Source: Bordetella parapertussis
Lineage (GTDB): Bacteria > Pseudomonadota > Gammaproteobacteria > Burkholderiales > Burkholderiaceae_C
DNA length: 30,963 nucleotides
Reading direction: 5' to 3'
Assembly (NCBI GenBank): GCA_945900685.1
Contig: CAMDJS010000011.1
Location: 1-30,963, forward strand
Translations under genes and position numbers: made by a program
Notes under the pieces: model-generated
Databases searched by the model: none
The model's input: the letters and a program-made list of their open reading frames with translations, nothing else
Told to the model about the DNA's origin: nothing
Part shown: positions 1-10,100 of the stretch, in pieces
How positions within the stretch are numbered: the stretch's first letter is position 1
Layout of the letters: every line of letters starts with the position of its first letter

Positions 1-1395
1 TCTTTGGAAAAAGCCTTGTAATCCGGCGAATTCGTGACCGGCACCACCAGCGGCAAAGTCAAAGGCGGCCTGACCGTACTAGTCAACGGCATCCGTGCTT
101 TCTTGCCCGGTTCACTCATCGACACACGTCCCATCAAAGACTTGTCGCCGTTTGAAAACAAGACCATGGAATTCAAGGTCATCAAGCTTGACCGCAAGCG
201 CAACAACGTCGTGCTGTCACGCCGCGCAGTCATCGAAGCCTCTATGGGCGAAGAGCGCGCCAAGCTGATGGAAAACCTGAAAGAAGGTTCCATCGTTCAC
301 GGTGTGGTCAAGAACATCACCGAATACGGTGCCTTCGTGGATCTGGGCGGCATCGACGGTTTGCTGCACATCACCGACATGGCCTGGCGCCGTGTGCGTC
401 ACCCCTCCGAGGTGGTGGTCGCTGGTCAAGAAATCACGGCCAAGATCCTCAAGTTCGACACCGAGAAAAACCGCGTGTCACTGGGCTTGAAACAAATGGG
501 CGACGACCCTTGGATGGGCGTGAACCGCCGCTACCCGCAAGGCACGCGCATGCACGGCAAAGTCACCAACATCGCCGACTACGGTGCGTTTGTGGAACTC
601 GAACCCGGCATCGAAGGCTTGGTGCACGTGTCTGAAATGGATTGGACCAACAAAAACGTGGCCCCTTCCAAAATCGTGGCCTTGGGCGACGAAGTTGAAG
701 TCATGGTCCTCGAGATCGACGAAGACAAGCGCCGCATCTCTTTGGGCATGAAGCAGTGCAAGGCTAATCCTTGGCAAGAATTTGCGTCAGCTACCAAGCG
801 CGGCGACAAAGTCACTGGTCCGATCAAATCCATCACCGACTTCGGCGTGTTCGTCGGCTTGGCGGCAGGCATCGATGGCTTGGTGCACTTGTCTGATTTG
901 TCTTGGAACGAAACCGGCGAAGTCGCTGTTCGCAACTTCAAAAAGGGACAAGAAGTCGAAGCCGTGGTGTTGGCTGTGGACGTGGAGCGCGAGCGTATTT
1001 CCCTGGGCATCAAACAACTTGACTCTGACCCGTTCACCAACTTTGTGTCTGTCAATGACAAGGGCCAGATCGTCACCGGCACCGTCAAAACGGTGGATGC
1101 CAAAGGCGCCGAAATCGATCTGGGCGAAGACATCATCGGCTACTTGCGTGTCTCGGAAATCAGCCGTGACCGCGTCGAAGATGCCAGCCATGTGCTCAAA
1201 GTCGGCGACGAAGTCAGCGCTGTGGTGGTCAACATCGACCGCAAAACACGCAACATCCAGTTGTCCATCAAAGCCAAGGATGCTGCTGACCAAGCAGACG
1301 CCATGGCCAACCTGAGCCAACAAAACGCTGGCAATGCTGGCACCACCAGTTTGGGTGCGTTGTTGCGCGCCAAGTTGGACAACAACGAGAAGTGA
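1..1395 (+). CDS. rpsA: 30S ribosomal protein S1 (3' part, with in-frame stop near the window edge)
   Basis: Ribosomal protein S1 helps the 30S subunit bind mRNA through repeated OB-fold S1 domains. The reading frame is open from position 22 to the TGA at 1393-1395 and encodes at least four S1 repeats. Recognisable S1 segments include [34 protein letters not shown] and [17 protein letters not shown]. The family's usual length is about 560 residues, so the N-terminal part lies outside the window. In the same frame, codons 1-6 (SLEKAL) are clearly S1 sequence and are followed by TAA at 19-21, where homologues carry glutamate (SLEKALE-SGEFVTG). The longest stop-free frame therefore begins at GTG 34, which is probably not a natural start. 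A terminator follows, so this is the end of its transcription unit. Identity is near certain; only the TAA is doubtful. Confidence 0.95.
19..21 (+). other. In-frame TAA inside rpsA
   Basis: The frame reads TCT TTG GAA AAA GCC TTG TAA TCC GGC GAA TTC GTG. S1 proteins have a glutamate at the TAA position (E. coli has LEKAYEDAETVTG). A single G-to-T change from GAA explains it. It is either a base-call or assembly error or a real nonsense mutation in a normally essential gene. Confidence 0.85.
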
Positions 1396-1424
1396 TCTGC
1401 TGACACCGTGTCAGAAAATCACAC

Positions 1425-1460
1425 CCACCTGATCGCCCCAAAGCCGTCAGGTGGTTTTTT
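1425..1460 (+). terminator. Rho-independent terminator after rpsA
   Basis: The inverted repeat CCACCTGA (1425-1432) and TCAGGTGG (1447-1454) encloses a 14-nt loop and is followed directly by six T (1455-1460). It lies 30 nt after the rpsA stop and 29 nt before ihfB, so ihfB probably depends on readthrough or on its own promoter. Confidence 0.8.
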
Positions 1461-1489
1461 CAAAGATTTTTTAGTTGAGTTGTATTTCC

Positions 1490-1810
1490 ATGACCCGAAG
1501 TGATTTGGTTGAAGAGCTTGCCGCACGTTTTCCGCAACTGGCTCATAAAGATGCCGAGTTCGCGGTCAAGGCTTTGCTTGACGCCATGAGTGACGCGCTG
1601 GTCAAAGGTCACCGCATAGAGTTGCGTGGCTTTGGCAGCTTTTCAGTGAACCGTCGCCCGCCTCGCATGGGCCGCAATCCACGCTCAGGCGAAAGTGTGG
1701 CCATCCCGGAAAAACGCGTGCCTCATTTCAAGCAAGGCAAGGCCTTGCGGGAAGCCATCGAAGTTCGAACCCAGGAAATGCTTGCCAACCCTAGCGGTTC
1801 AAAGCCTTGA
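1490..1810 (+). CDS. ihfB: Integration host factor subunit beta
   Basis: IhfB pairs with IhfA to form IHF, a nucleoid protein that bends DNA sharply at specific sites in replication, transcription and site-specific recombination. The 106-residue product begins [17 protein letters not shown] and carries the HU/IHF signature around residues 47-66 ([21 protein letters not shown]), including the proline-containing beta-arm that intercalates into DNA. Length matches the family (about 95-110 residues). I chose ATG 1490, the family's normal N-terminus, over a TTG 15 nt upstream. The rpsA-ihfB-lapA-lapB order is the common proteobacterial arrangement. A consensus IHF site sits at 29775-29787 in this window, but any link is only general. 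Confidence 0.96.
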   Translation: MTRSDLVEELAARFPQLAHKDAEFAVKALLDAMSDALVKGHRIELRGFGSFSVNRRPPRMGRNPRSGESVAIPEKRVPHFKQGKALREAIEVRTQEMLANPSGSKP

Positions 1811-1835
1811 CCTGTCACCCACAAGGGGAATACGC

Positions 1836-2141
1836 TTGAACTCATTCATCAGGCTGCTTCAGTGGACACTGAAAGCAGCCATTTTTTTCATACTTTTGGC
1901 TTTTGCGCTGAATAACCAGGAAGATGTGTCTGTGCAGTTCTTGTGGGGCTTGCAATGGCGCGCACCCATGGTGCTGGTGCTCCTGATTGTGTTCACGTTG
2001 GGTGTGATGGTGGGCGTGCTCGGTATGGTGCCGCGCTGGTGGCGACAACGCCGCCTGGCTCGCAAAGCCTTGCAGCCACCTGCTGCCGAGCTTCCAAAGA
2101 AAGCGGTTGAAACCGTAGCGGCGGACATGTATGGGCCTTGA
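1836..2141 (+). CDS. lapA: LapA family inner-membrane protein (DUF1049)
   Basis: LapA is a small inner-membrane protein that works near LapB in lipopolysaccharide assembly and control. The 101-residue product has two hydrophobic segments, about residues 10-25 (AAIFFILLAFALNN) and 42-60 (VLVLLIVFTLGVMVGVLG). A basic cytoplasmic stretch (RWWRQRRLARKA) and a short polar tail follow. No ATG lies near the N-terminus. TTG 1836 is chosen because AAGGGGA at 1823-1829 sits 6 nt upstream and the product then begins MNSFIRLLQ. The gene starts 25 nt after ihfB, and its last 11 nt overlap the start of lapB, indicating translational coupling. Confidence 0.85.
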   Translation: MNSFIRLLQWTLKAAIFFILLAFALNNQEDVSVQFLWGLQWRAPMVLVLLIVFTLGVMVGVLGMVPRWWRQRRLARKALQPPAAELPKKAVETVAADMYGP

Positions 2142-3270
2142 TATCGGATGGATTTTCTTCGGCCTGCCGGTTGCATTTATTCTGGGCTGGTTGGCTTCGC
2201 GCTTTGACCTGCGCCAGTTGCGCATGGAAAACCGCAGCAACCCTAAAGCCTATTTCAAGGGCTTGAATTATTTGCTCAATGAGCAGCAAGACCAAGCGAT
2301 TGACGCGTTCATCGAAGCGGTTCAACGCGACCCGGACACCTCTGAATTGCATTTTGCATTGGGTAATTTGTTTCGCCGTCGTGGTGAGTTTGAACGTGCC
2401 GTGCGTGTTCACCAGCACCTGCTTTCCCGCGCTGACTTAAGCAGCGCAGACACAGAACGTGCGCAATTCGATTTAGCGCTGGATTTTGTCAAAGCCGGTA
2501 TTTTGGACAGAGCAGAAACCGCGCTGCGCCCCTTGCTCGACACCTCATTGGCACCGCAAGCGCTGCTGGCCTTACTCAGCATTTATGAGCGCAGTCGGGA
2601 CTGGCGCATGGCCGCAGACATTTCCCGCCAACTTGATGGCAAAGGTCAAGGCAATTTTTCAGTTCGCAGATCTCACTATTTGTGTGAATTAGCCATCGCT
2701 TGCAAAGACAAAACGCAAGCTGAAGCGCTACTTAAAGAAGCGATTGAGACAGACCCTGAAACAGCCAGACCGCGCATCGCACTGGCCGAACTGCATGAGC
2801 AAGACGCGCGTCATGCCAAAGCCTGTGACCAGTTACAAGAATTGGCGCAATTGGTGCCCTCAGCCATGCCGCTGGTAGCTGCATCGCTTGCCAGACTCGC
2901 GCCTTTGGTGCAACGACAAATCCCGGTGCTGACGCTGTTGCAAGACAGTTACCACGAGTTGCAAAGTCTGGATGTGCTTGACGCGATTGTCCATTTGCAA
3001 ACAGCTATGGGGCAGACAGACAGTCGTGAAATGTATGGATTGCATTTGAAAAACCATCCCTCATTGATTGCGGCCACACAGCTTGTATCTGAAGCCAGTT
3101 TGAGTGCAGAGCAGCTTCCCCAAATTCAACGCGCACTTGAACATGCGGCCAAACCTTTGCGGCGCTACCGTTGTGCAGCCTGCGGCTTCGAAGCCTTGCA
3201 ACACTTCTGGCATTGTCCCGGTTGCCAAGCCTGGGACAGTTACCCGCCAAGGCGTATTGAAGAACTGTGA
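2131..3270 (+). CDS. lapB: Lipopolysaccharide assembly protein LapB (YciM)
   Basis: LapB is an inner-membrane-anchored TPR protein. In the well-studied enterobacterial case it recruits LpxC to FtsH for degradation and so balances LPS synthesis. The 379-residue product has an N-terminal membrane anchor (residues 5-20, IGWIFFGLPVAFILGW) and then the conserved start of the first TPR region (YFKGLNYLLNEQQDQAIDAF). Helical TPR repeats run to about residue 320. It ends in a rubredoxin-like metal-binding knuckle with cysteines C348, C351, C362 and C365. Length agrees with E. coli LapB (389). ATG 2131 lies inside the end of lapA. Confidence 0.94.
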   Translation: MGLDIGWIFFGLPVAFILGWLASRFDLRQLRMENRSNPKAYFKGLNYLLNEQQDQAIDAFIEAVQRDPDTSELHFALGNLFRRRGEFERAVRVHQHLLSRADLSSADTERAQFDLALDFVKAGILDRAETALRPLLDTSLAPQALLALLSIYERSRDWRMAADISRQLDGKGQGNFSVRRSHYLCELAIACKDKTQAEALLKEAIETDPETARPRIALAELHEQDARHAKACDQLQELAQLVPSAMPLVAASLARLAPLVQRQIPVLTLLQDSYHELQSLDVLDAIVHLQTAMGQTDSREMYGLHLKNHPSLIAATQLVSEASLSAEQLPQIQRALEHAAKPLRRYRCAACGFEALQHFWHCPGCQAWDSYPPRRIEEL

Positions 3271-3279
3271 TCAGACTTT

Positions 3280-3320
3280 GAAGAACAGATTGAAATAAGC
3301 ACTTGTTTTTTTTGTTCTTC
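3280..3320. repeat. Inverted repeat after lapB
   Basis: GAAGAACA (3280-3287) and TGTTCTTC (3313-3320) are perfect reverse complements around a 25-nt loop that itself contains a run of eight T. The hairpin could mark the lapB transcript end, but the T-run lies inside the loop rather than after the stem, so it is not a classical terminator. Confidence 0.3.
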
Positions 3321-3383
3321 CAACTTCACGCGTCCATGACCTAGAACTGCTGCAATTGCGCACTTCATTTAAAGGAGTTGGCA

Positions 3384-3695
3384 GTGAAAAAATGGAGCAG
3401 TGTGTGTGTTCTGTGTATGTGCCTATCGTCGGTTCAGGCACTGGAGGTGAACCTGGCCAGCGAAGCGGAACTTGACGGCTTGCGTGGCATCGGTCCACCG
3501 TTCACCCGTCGATTGATGGATGAGCGAGAACGACACGCATTCCAAGACTGGCAAGATCTCATGAACCGGGTTGCAGGCATGGGGCCTAAAGTGGCACGCA
3601 GTCTGTCTCAGCAAGGTTTGACGGTGCAAGGGCTCAGTTATGAACTCGAACACCACACGCTTCCTTCCAAAGACTTCAAACACCCCAAACCCTGA
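3384..3695 (+). CDS. Exported helix-hairpin-helix protein, ComEA-like
   Basis: The 103-residue product starts with a signal peptide (MKKWSSVCVLCMCLSSVQA) and continues with VNLASEAELDGLRGIG, the typical opening of the ComEA helix-hairpin-helix domain. A second hairpin, GMGPKVARSLSQQG, follows. ComEA-type proteins bind double-stranded DNA without sequence preference in the periplasm, often during DNA uptake. The first hairpin is atypical (GIGPPFTRRLMDERE instead of GIGPKTA-AIIxxR), so DNA binding is plausible but not shown. GTG 3384 is preferred to TTG 3378 because AGGAG (3373-3377) is 6 nt from the GTG and directly abuts the TTG. It lies alone between lapB and recC, and no other competence gene is in the window. 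Confidence 0.75.
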   Translation: MKKWSSVCVLCMCLSSVQALEVNLASEAELDGLRGIGPPFTRRLMDERERHAFQDWQDLMNRVAGMGPKVARSLSQQGLTVQGLSYELEHHTLPSKDFKHPKP

Positions 3696-3771
3696 GCCCT
3701 CATTCATGGCAAGCTCACATCCTGCGCCTGCCAATCGCTTAAGCTGACACCTTCAGAACTTCAAACAAGCC

Positions 3772-6700
3772 ATGTCACACAGCACCGGTCCCGGATTCCT
3801 TGTTTTTCACAGCAACCGCATGGAGCAATTGCGCAACCTGCTGGTGAATTACATACGCCAAAACCCCTTAAAGCCGCTGGCTGCTGAAACCATTCTGGTG
3901 CAAAGCAATGGCATGAAGCATTGGTTGACTTTGTCATTGGCCAAAGATGATGCCCTCGGTATTTGTGCAGCCACGCACATGGTTTTACCCTCCAGCCAGT
4001 TGTGGCAAATTTACCGTTGCGTGTTGGGCAAAGACCGCTTACCCATGGCCATGCCCTTGGACAAGTCACCGTTGGCTTGGCGCATATTGCGTCGCTTGCC
4101 GCATTGGTTGCGCGATCCGCAGTTCGCACCGCTGGCGCATTACCTGGGTGAAGACACTGGCGGCATCCGCGCCTACCACTTGGCGCAACAACTTGCCGAC
4201 GTGCTGGACGGCTACCAAAACTACCGCTCTGACTGGTTGACGCAATGGGCCCAGCAACACAACACCTTAGACCGGAGCCAACCGCTGCCGTCCTCGCAGG
4301 CTTGGCAAGCGGCCATGTGGCGGGATCTGCTGACGGATGTAGAACAAACAAGCGCACCGGGCATGGGTTTTGAGGCCCGCTCAGAAGTGCACCAAGCGTT
4401 TCTTCAAGCCCTTCAACAGCGCGCACCGGGCAGCATCGCCGGTTTACCCGACAGGCTGGTTGTGTTTGGCATTACCGCTTTGCCCATGCAAACCATGCAA
4501 GCGCTGGTCGCTTTGGGGCGGCATCTGCCGGTGTTGATGTTTGTGCACAACCCTTGCCGAGAACATTGGGGGCATCTCAGTGAAGACATGTCCACCGGCG
4601 GTCATCCGTTGCTGGCATCTTGGGGCAAACAAGGCCGCGACTATTTGCACGCCATTGAGCAGTTTGAAACTGTCAGCGAAACAGCTCCCATATACAACAG
4701 CCAATCACTGTTTTTTGACCCGCTAGACGATGCGTTGGAGTTGCAACAAAAACCGTCGGTGCTGCAAACACTGCAATCCCATATTTTGAAATTAACGCTG
4801 CCTGAACCTGTCACTTGCTTACCCTCTGAGCTCGATGAGAGCATGGTTTTTGTACAAGCTCACTCAGCGCAACGCGAAGTCGAGGTGTTACACGACAAGG
4901 TGCTGGCTTGGCTGAATGCAGATGAGCAGTTACAGCCCAAGGACATCATGGTCATGGTGCCCGACATGGCTTTGTTTGCGCCGCACATACATGCGGTGTT
5001 CGGTCGCTATGCCGGTCAAGACGCGGCTGGCTTAGATCTGCCGTATTCAGTGACTGACAGCACACCACGCACACACCCGTTGGTGCAAGCGGTAGACACC
5101 TTGCTGCAACTGCCGCAACTTCGATTGAGCCTGCGGGAATGGCTGGGTTTGTTTCAAGTCAATGCTGTGCGTGAACGCTATGGTGTAAGTCAAGCCGATG
5201 TGGCGCAATTGCTTGATTGGCTGACCACAGCCTGTGTTCGCTGGGGCTTAGATGCAGAACACCGCTTGACCTGGGGTATCCCGGTTGATTTGGTAGACGC
5301 GGACCAAAACACCTGGCAGTTTGGTTTGCGTCGCTTGTTATTAGGTTATGCCTTAGGGCAGCAGACAGCGCAAGGCATTTGGCAAAACACGGCCTCTCAA
5401 CCCGGCATTGACGGACTCGACGCACCGCTTGTCAGCGGGCTCTTGCAGTGGCTGCAAGACATGAACCACTGCTTGCACGAATTTCAATCCGGGCGAACAC
5501 CGGCGCAGTGGCTGCCTTTGCTACAACAAACATTGTTAAGGTTTTTCAAAGCCACAGATGACGCCGACCAGCGTGTGCTGGACCAAGTCATGTCGCCATT
5601 GCAAGACTGGTTGGCCGAATGTCAATTGGCATCCTTTGATGAACCCGTGGGCTTGGGTGTGTTGCGCAGCCATTGGATGGCGCAACTCGACAGCATCGGC
5701 TTACAGCGTCGCTTTGCGGCTGGCGGTGTGCAATTTGCCACTCTCATGCCCATGCGGGCCATTCCGTTCAAAGTGGTTTGCTTGTTGGGTATGAATGACA
5801 ACGCCTACCCGCGCAGCCCCACGCCACGCGACTTCGATTTGATCAGCCAACCTGGTCATCACCGCCCGGGTGACCGCGCCAGACGCGAGGACGACCGTTA
5901 TTTGTTCTTAGAAGCTTTGCTGTCTGCACGCGAGCGTATGTACATTTCTTGGCAAGGCAGGCGTGCAAGTGACCATGCGCCCTTGCCTGCCTCTGTGCTG
6001 GTCGCGCAACTGATGGACCACCTGAACCAAAGCTATGTGCATCCCGACCAAGACCAGAAGGTGTTCAACGCGCAACTTCAACCGCTGCAACCCTTTTCAA
6101 ACGCTTATTTCAAAGCAGCCTCTGGTTTTTCCACTTATGCCGCTGATTGGGCTGCATTACGTCAACCACCAAGCAACCCAAGCAGACCTGAAGAACTTCA
6201 TTCATCGCCACCCCCAGACAAATTGACAGAACAGTCATTGCTCACGCTGTTGCGCCAGCCCTTAGAGGTTTTTTTCAAACACCATTTGCAAGTCCATTTG
6301 GATTCGCCGCAAACCGATGAAGATGAAAACGAGCCCTTTAACCTCAGCGGTTTAAACGGCTATGTCCTCAAGCAACAAGTGCTGTATGCCAGCCAACCCG
6401 AGCAGCAATTGGTTCAACTCAAATTGCAAGGGCAGTTGGCCTTGGCCGGTGGCGGCGAGGTTCAACAATCTGCATTGCAAAATTTACAAAAACAAATTCT
6501 CGCTCGGCTTCAAAGCTACAAACAAGATTCAGACACTGATTTACCTGCACAGCAATTTCAAACACAAGCGCATGGCGCCACATTGACGCTGCCATGGGGC
6601 GGAGACCCGAAGCGTTGGCGTCTACACGCAGACGGCACAGCCCTGCAAATAGACATGCGTTCAGGTGATGTGAAACGCAAAAAAATCGTGCGCTTGGATA

Positions 6701-7155
6701 CCTTGCCTGCCCTGTGGCTGGGGCATCTGTGCGCGAATGCGGCAGGCACCTCCACGACCAGTGTTTTAAGCGGCGCCGATGACTTGGTTTGTTTGCCACC
6801 ACTCAAGCCAACAGACGCACTGGCTCTGTTGCACGACCTGATGCTGCTGTACCAACAAGCTTGGGTCTCGCCCTTGCCTTTGCCACTCAAAACTGCGTGT
6901 GCGTTTGTTCTGGCAAACAGCCGTCAGAAAAAATCTGACAAACCATCTTCTGCCATCGCTGAGGCCAAAAAAGTTTTCCACGGCAGTCGTTTTTACACCG
7001 GTGAATGCCAGACATCGGCGTATGTTCAGCGTGTGTTCACCCGGTTTGAAGACATGAATCTGGAGTTATTTGCATCTCTGGCCGAACGTGTGTATGGCCC
7101 CATGCTGCACTGCTGTCAAACACATGCGCAAGAGCAGGAGCAAGAGACCGCATGA
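3772..7155 (+). CDS. recC: Exodeoxyribonuclease V subunit gamma (RecC)
   Basis: RecC is the non-catalytic scaffold of RecBCD. It splits the DNA strands and recognises Chi in organisms that use it. At 1127 residues it matches the family (1122 in E. coli). The N-terminus shows the expected pattern: FLVFHSNRMEQL, then ILVQSNGMKHWLTLSLA, then a stretch ending VLPSSQLWQIYRCVLG, the inactive helicase-like domain. Mid-protein motifs MPMRAIPFKVVCLLGMND and FDLISQPGHHRPGDRARREDDRYLFLEAL are characteristic of RecC. Its stop overlaps recB (ATGA, 7152-7155), so recC-recB-recD is one operon. ATG 3772 has no strong ribosome binding site. Confidence 0.95.
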   Translation: MSHSTGPGFLVFHSNRMEQLRNLLVNYIRQNPLKPLAAETILVQSNGMKHWLTLSLAKDDALGICAATHMVLPSSQLWQIYRCVLGKDRLPMAMPLDKSPLAWRILRRLPHWLRDPQFAPLAHYLGEDTGGIRAYHLAQQLADVLDGYQNYRSDWLTQWAQQHNTLDRSQPLPSSQAWQAAMWRDLLTDVEQTSAPGMGFEARSEVHQAFLQALQQRAPGSIAGLPDRLVVFGITALPMQTMQALVALGRHLPVLMFVHNPCREHWGHLSEDMSTGGHPLLASWGKQGRDYLHAIEQFETVSETAPIYNSQSLFFDPLDDALELQQKPSVLQTLQSHILKLTLPEPVTCLPSELDESMVFVQAHSAQREVEVLHDKVLAWLNADEQLQPKDIMVMVPDMALFAPHIHAVFGRYAGQDAAGLDLPYSVTDSTPRTHPLVQAVDTLLQLPQLRLSLREWLGLFQVNAVRERYGVSQADVAQLLDWLTTACVRWGLDAEHRLTWGIPVDLVDADQNTWQFGLRRLLLGYALGQQTAQGIWQNTASQPGIDGLDAPLVSGLLQWLQDMNHCLHEFQSGRTPAQWLPLLQQTLLRFFKATDDADQRVLDQVMSPLQDWLAECQLASFDEPVGLGVLRSHWMAQLDSIGLQRRFAAGGVQFATLMPMRAIPFKVVCLLGMNDNAYPRSPTPRDFDLISQPGHHRPGDRARREDDRYLFLEALLSARERMYISWQGRRASDHAPLPASVLVAQLMDHLNQSYVHPDQDQKVFNAQLQPLQPFSNAYFKAASGFSTYAADWAALRQPPSNPSRPEELHSSPPPDKLTEQSLLTLLRQPLEVFFKHHLQVHLDSPQTDEDENEPFNLSGLNGYVLKQQVLYASQPEQQLVQLKLQGQLALAGGGEVQQSALQNLQKQILARLQSYKQDSDTDLPAQQFQTQAHGATLTLPWGGDPKRWRLHADGTALQIDMRSGDVKRKKIVRLDTLPALWLGHLCANAAGTSTTSVLSGADDLVCLPPLKPTDALALLHDLMLLYQQAWVSPLPLPLKTACAFVLANSRQKKSDKPSSAIAEAKKVFHGSRFYTGECQTSAYVQRVFTRFEDMNLELFASLAERVYGPMLHCCQTHAQEQEQETA

Positions 7156-10100
7156 ATACCTTGAATCCGTTGCGCATGCCCTTAACCGGTCGACAAGTCA
7201 TCGAAGCCAGTGCAGGCACTGGCAAGACGTGGACATTGGCAGCCTTGTATGTGCGCCTTGTGATTGGCCACGGCCGAAGAGACAACGCCAGCTTGGGTCC
7301 GAGCCAAATTTTAGTGATGACCTTCACAGAAGCCGCCACCGCAGAGTTGCGCGAACGTATTCGCAAGCGATTGCATGAAGCCGCGTTATGGTTTGACCAA
7401 ATACAAACCGGTCAGACAACCGGCAAAGACCCATTTTTGCAAGCGCTGAGTGCGGATATTCCCCCGGACCAATGGTCTGCCTCTGCGAGCCGATTGCATC
7501 TGGCGGCACAAGCCATGGACGAGGCCGCCATCTACACGATTCACGGTTGGAGCCGTCGCATGCTCAGCAGTTTTGCTTTGCTCAGCCGCGACCTGTTTGA
7601 GCAAACGCATTTGGATAACCCGACAGAATTGCTGCAGCAACTGGTGCGAGATCACTGGCGTCAGTGGTATTACCCCTTGCCGCTGGGTTTTCAGCATGTG
7701 CTGTTGAATGAACTTGGCAGTGACCCGGATACATTGCTTGAACACATCCAAAGTCTGTGGAAGCAATGGGATGTCAAACCGCCTGCTGATTCGGTCACCG
7801 ACAGTGATTTGAAAGAACAAGCCAACTGCGCTGTTCAACCAACGCCTGCAGACATCTTGTCGGTGTTTGCGACATGGCAATCTGAATACGATGCTTTGTC
7901 GCACAAGGTGCGTCAGGCGTGGCGACCCGCATTAGCAGATGCACTCAGAGATGCCCGCCATGCGAAGTTAATTGCGGGTCCGGGCATCACCACACCCCAT
8001 TTTTTGAAATGGGTCATTGAACTTGAAACCTGGATAGTCAACGATCAAACCATTCGCCCCGAAACTTTGGCGCGCTTCACAGCAGAAAATTTAAAGGAAC
8101 GCGGTTGGGTCAAAGCGGTCGACATACCGGCCTTTCAACTCATCGGTGACTTGGTGGCTTTTACTGATATCAAACCAGATTGCAAAATACCTTTGATAGA
8201 ACACGCGGCGCACGCTATTCGCCAAGCCTACCAAGAAGCCAAGCAAAATCAATCGGTATTCGATTTCAATGACTTGCTGCAACGCCTGCACCAAGCCTTG
8301 CATGCTGACAAGGGCGAACTGGCGGCAGCCATACGGCAGCAATACCCGGTGGCCATGGTGGATGAATTCCAAGACACTGACCCATGGCAATACCAAAGCT
8401 TGGACCGCATCTACCATCTTGATCATGTGGATGAAGTCAACGCATTTGTGATGATCGGCGATCCCAAACAAGCGATTTACAGTTTTCGCGGCGCTGACCT
8501 GAACACTTATTTGCTGGCGCGCCAAACAGCCTTTGCGTGCGACCCACAGGCCTGCCACACACTGGACACCAACTACCGCTCCACACCCGGATTGGTGAAT
8601 GCAGTCAACCGCATATTCAGCAACATCCCTCGCCCGTTTCGCTCAGGCGATCAAACGATTGAATTCACCAAGGTGCACAGCGCGGCGGATGTGCAACCTT
8701 TGAGTGACGCACAAGGTCAGCCATTGGCGCCTCTCACCTTTTGGCATTTGCCATTGCCGCCCGGCATCACTGACAAACCCTATTGGCCGGCCGACTTGCA
8801 TGTGCAAACCATGGCGTACGGTTTTGCTTCGCAAATGACCAAGTTGTTGAAACAACACCAAGACATTCACCCGGGACAAATGGCGGTGCTGGTGCGTTCA
8901 CACGCACACGCGCAAGCCATGCAATCGGCCTTGTCGCGGGTGGGTTTGCCAAGTGTGTTTTTGTCGGACCATGCCAATGTGTACCAATCAGCTGAAGCCA
9001 CCGACTTGTGGCGCGTGCTTCGCGCCATCAGCATGCCGCGCCATTCCCGTTGGTTACGCAGCGCCATGGCAAGTGGTCTTTGGGGATGGTCTGTACCGAC
9101 CCTGGCACAAACCATGCACAACCCGGATGTGACAGATGCGCTCGCAGAAGCGTGTCAGCAATGGTTGCTGCAGTGGCAACAGCACGGTGTATTGCCCATG
9201 CTGTACCAATGGATGCACAGCCAAGGCATTGCGCAAAGGTTGATTGCGCAGCCTTTGGGGGAACGTCGTTTAACCAATCTGCTGCACCTCGGTGAATTGC
9301 TGCAAACTGCGGCTGCAGGTCTGCAAGGGCCACAGGCATTGCTGCATTTTCTGGCTCAACACATACAGTCCAGCAGCGACAACCCTGAAGAACAAAAAAT
9401 GCGTTTGGAAACTGATGCGCATTGCGTGCAAGTCATCACATTTCACAAGAGCAAAGGGTTGGAATACCCCCTGGTGTTCGTGCCGTTTCTGGGCAGTTTC
9501 AAAACCTCTTCTGCACGCAAAGACGAAGACGACGACGCTGATATTTCCGAATCCAGTGTCGACGAAGACATGCGCTTGTTGTATGTGGCATTGACCCGCG
9601 CCAAACGCGGCATGTGGTTGGGTTTGGCACCCACTTCCAACAGCTTGTCCGGAGAGGGTAAAAAACTCAACCTCAGCGCTATTTCCGAATTATTGAATCG
9701 TGTAACGCACCTAGATGTGGCCGATCGCTTGCAAAACTTGTTTGACAATGATTCGGACATCACCGTGGCTGAATTGCCCATTAAAGCAAATATGCTTTAC
9801 GAACACAGCGCCACTGAACAAACGCACACACCCGCACTGACAGCTCATCGGCAAAACTATGCACGCTGGTGGACCGCGAGTTTCAGCAGTTTGACCCGAG
9901 GCATACACGCCGGTACGCAACGCGATGAAGCACGCACGGACGCATCTATAGATGCAGCAGCTTCAAACCATCCCGAAGACTCTTCTGGCGGTACTCAAGC
10001 TCAAGCCGATCCCGATGAAAATCACACCTCGCCTGCACCATCTGTGTGGCAAAACTTTCCCAAAGGCGCGGACTACGGCAGTTTGCTGCACGATTTATTG

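Noticed and set aside
579..1323. Long open frames on the minus strand opposite rpsA (178 and 185 codons)
   Set aside because: They mirror the highly conserved rpsA frame, encode low-complexity or unlikely peptides and have no family resemblance or ribosome binding sites.
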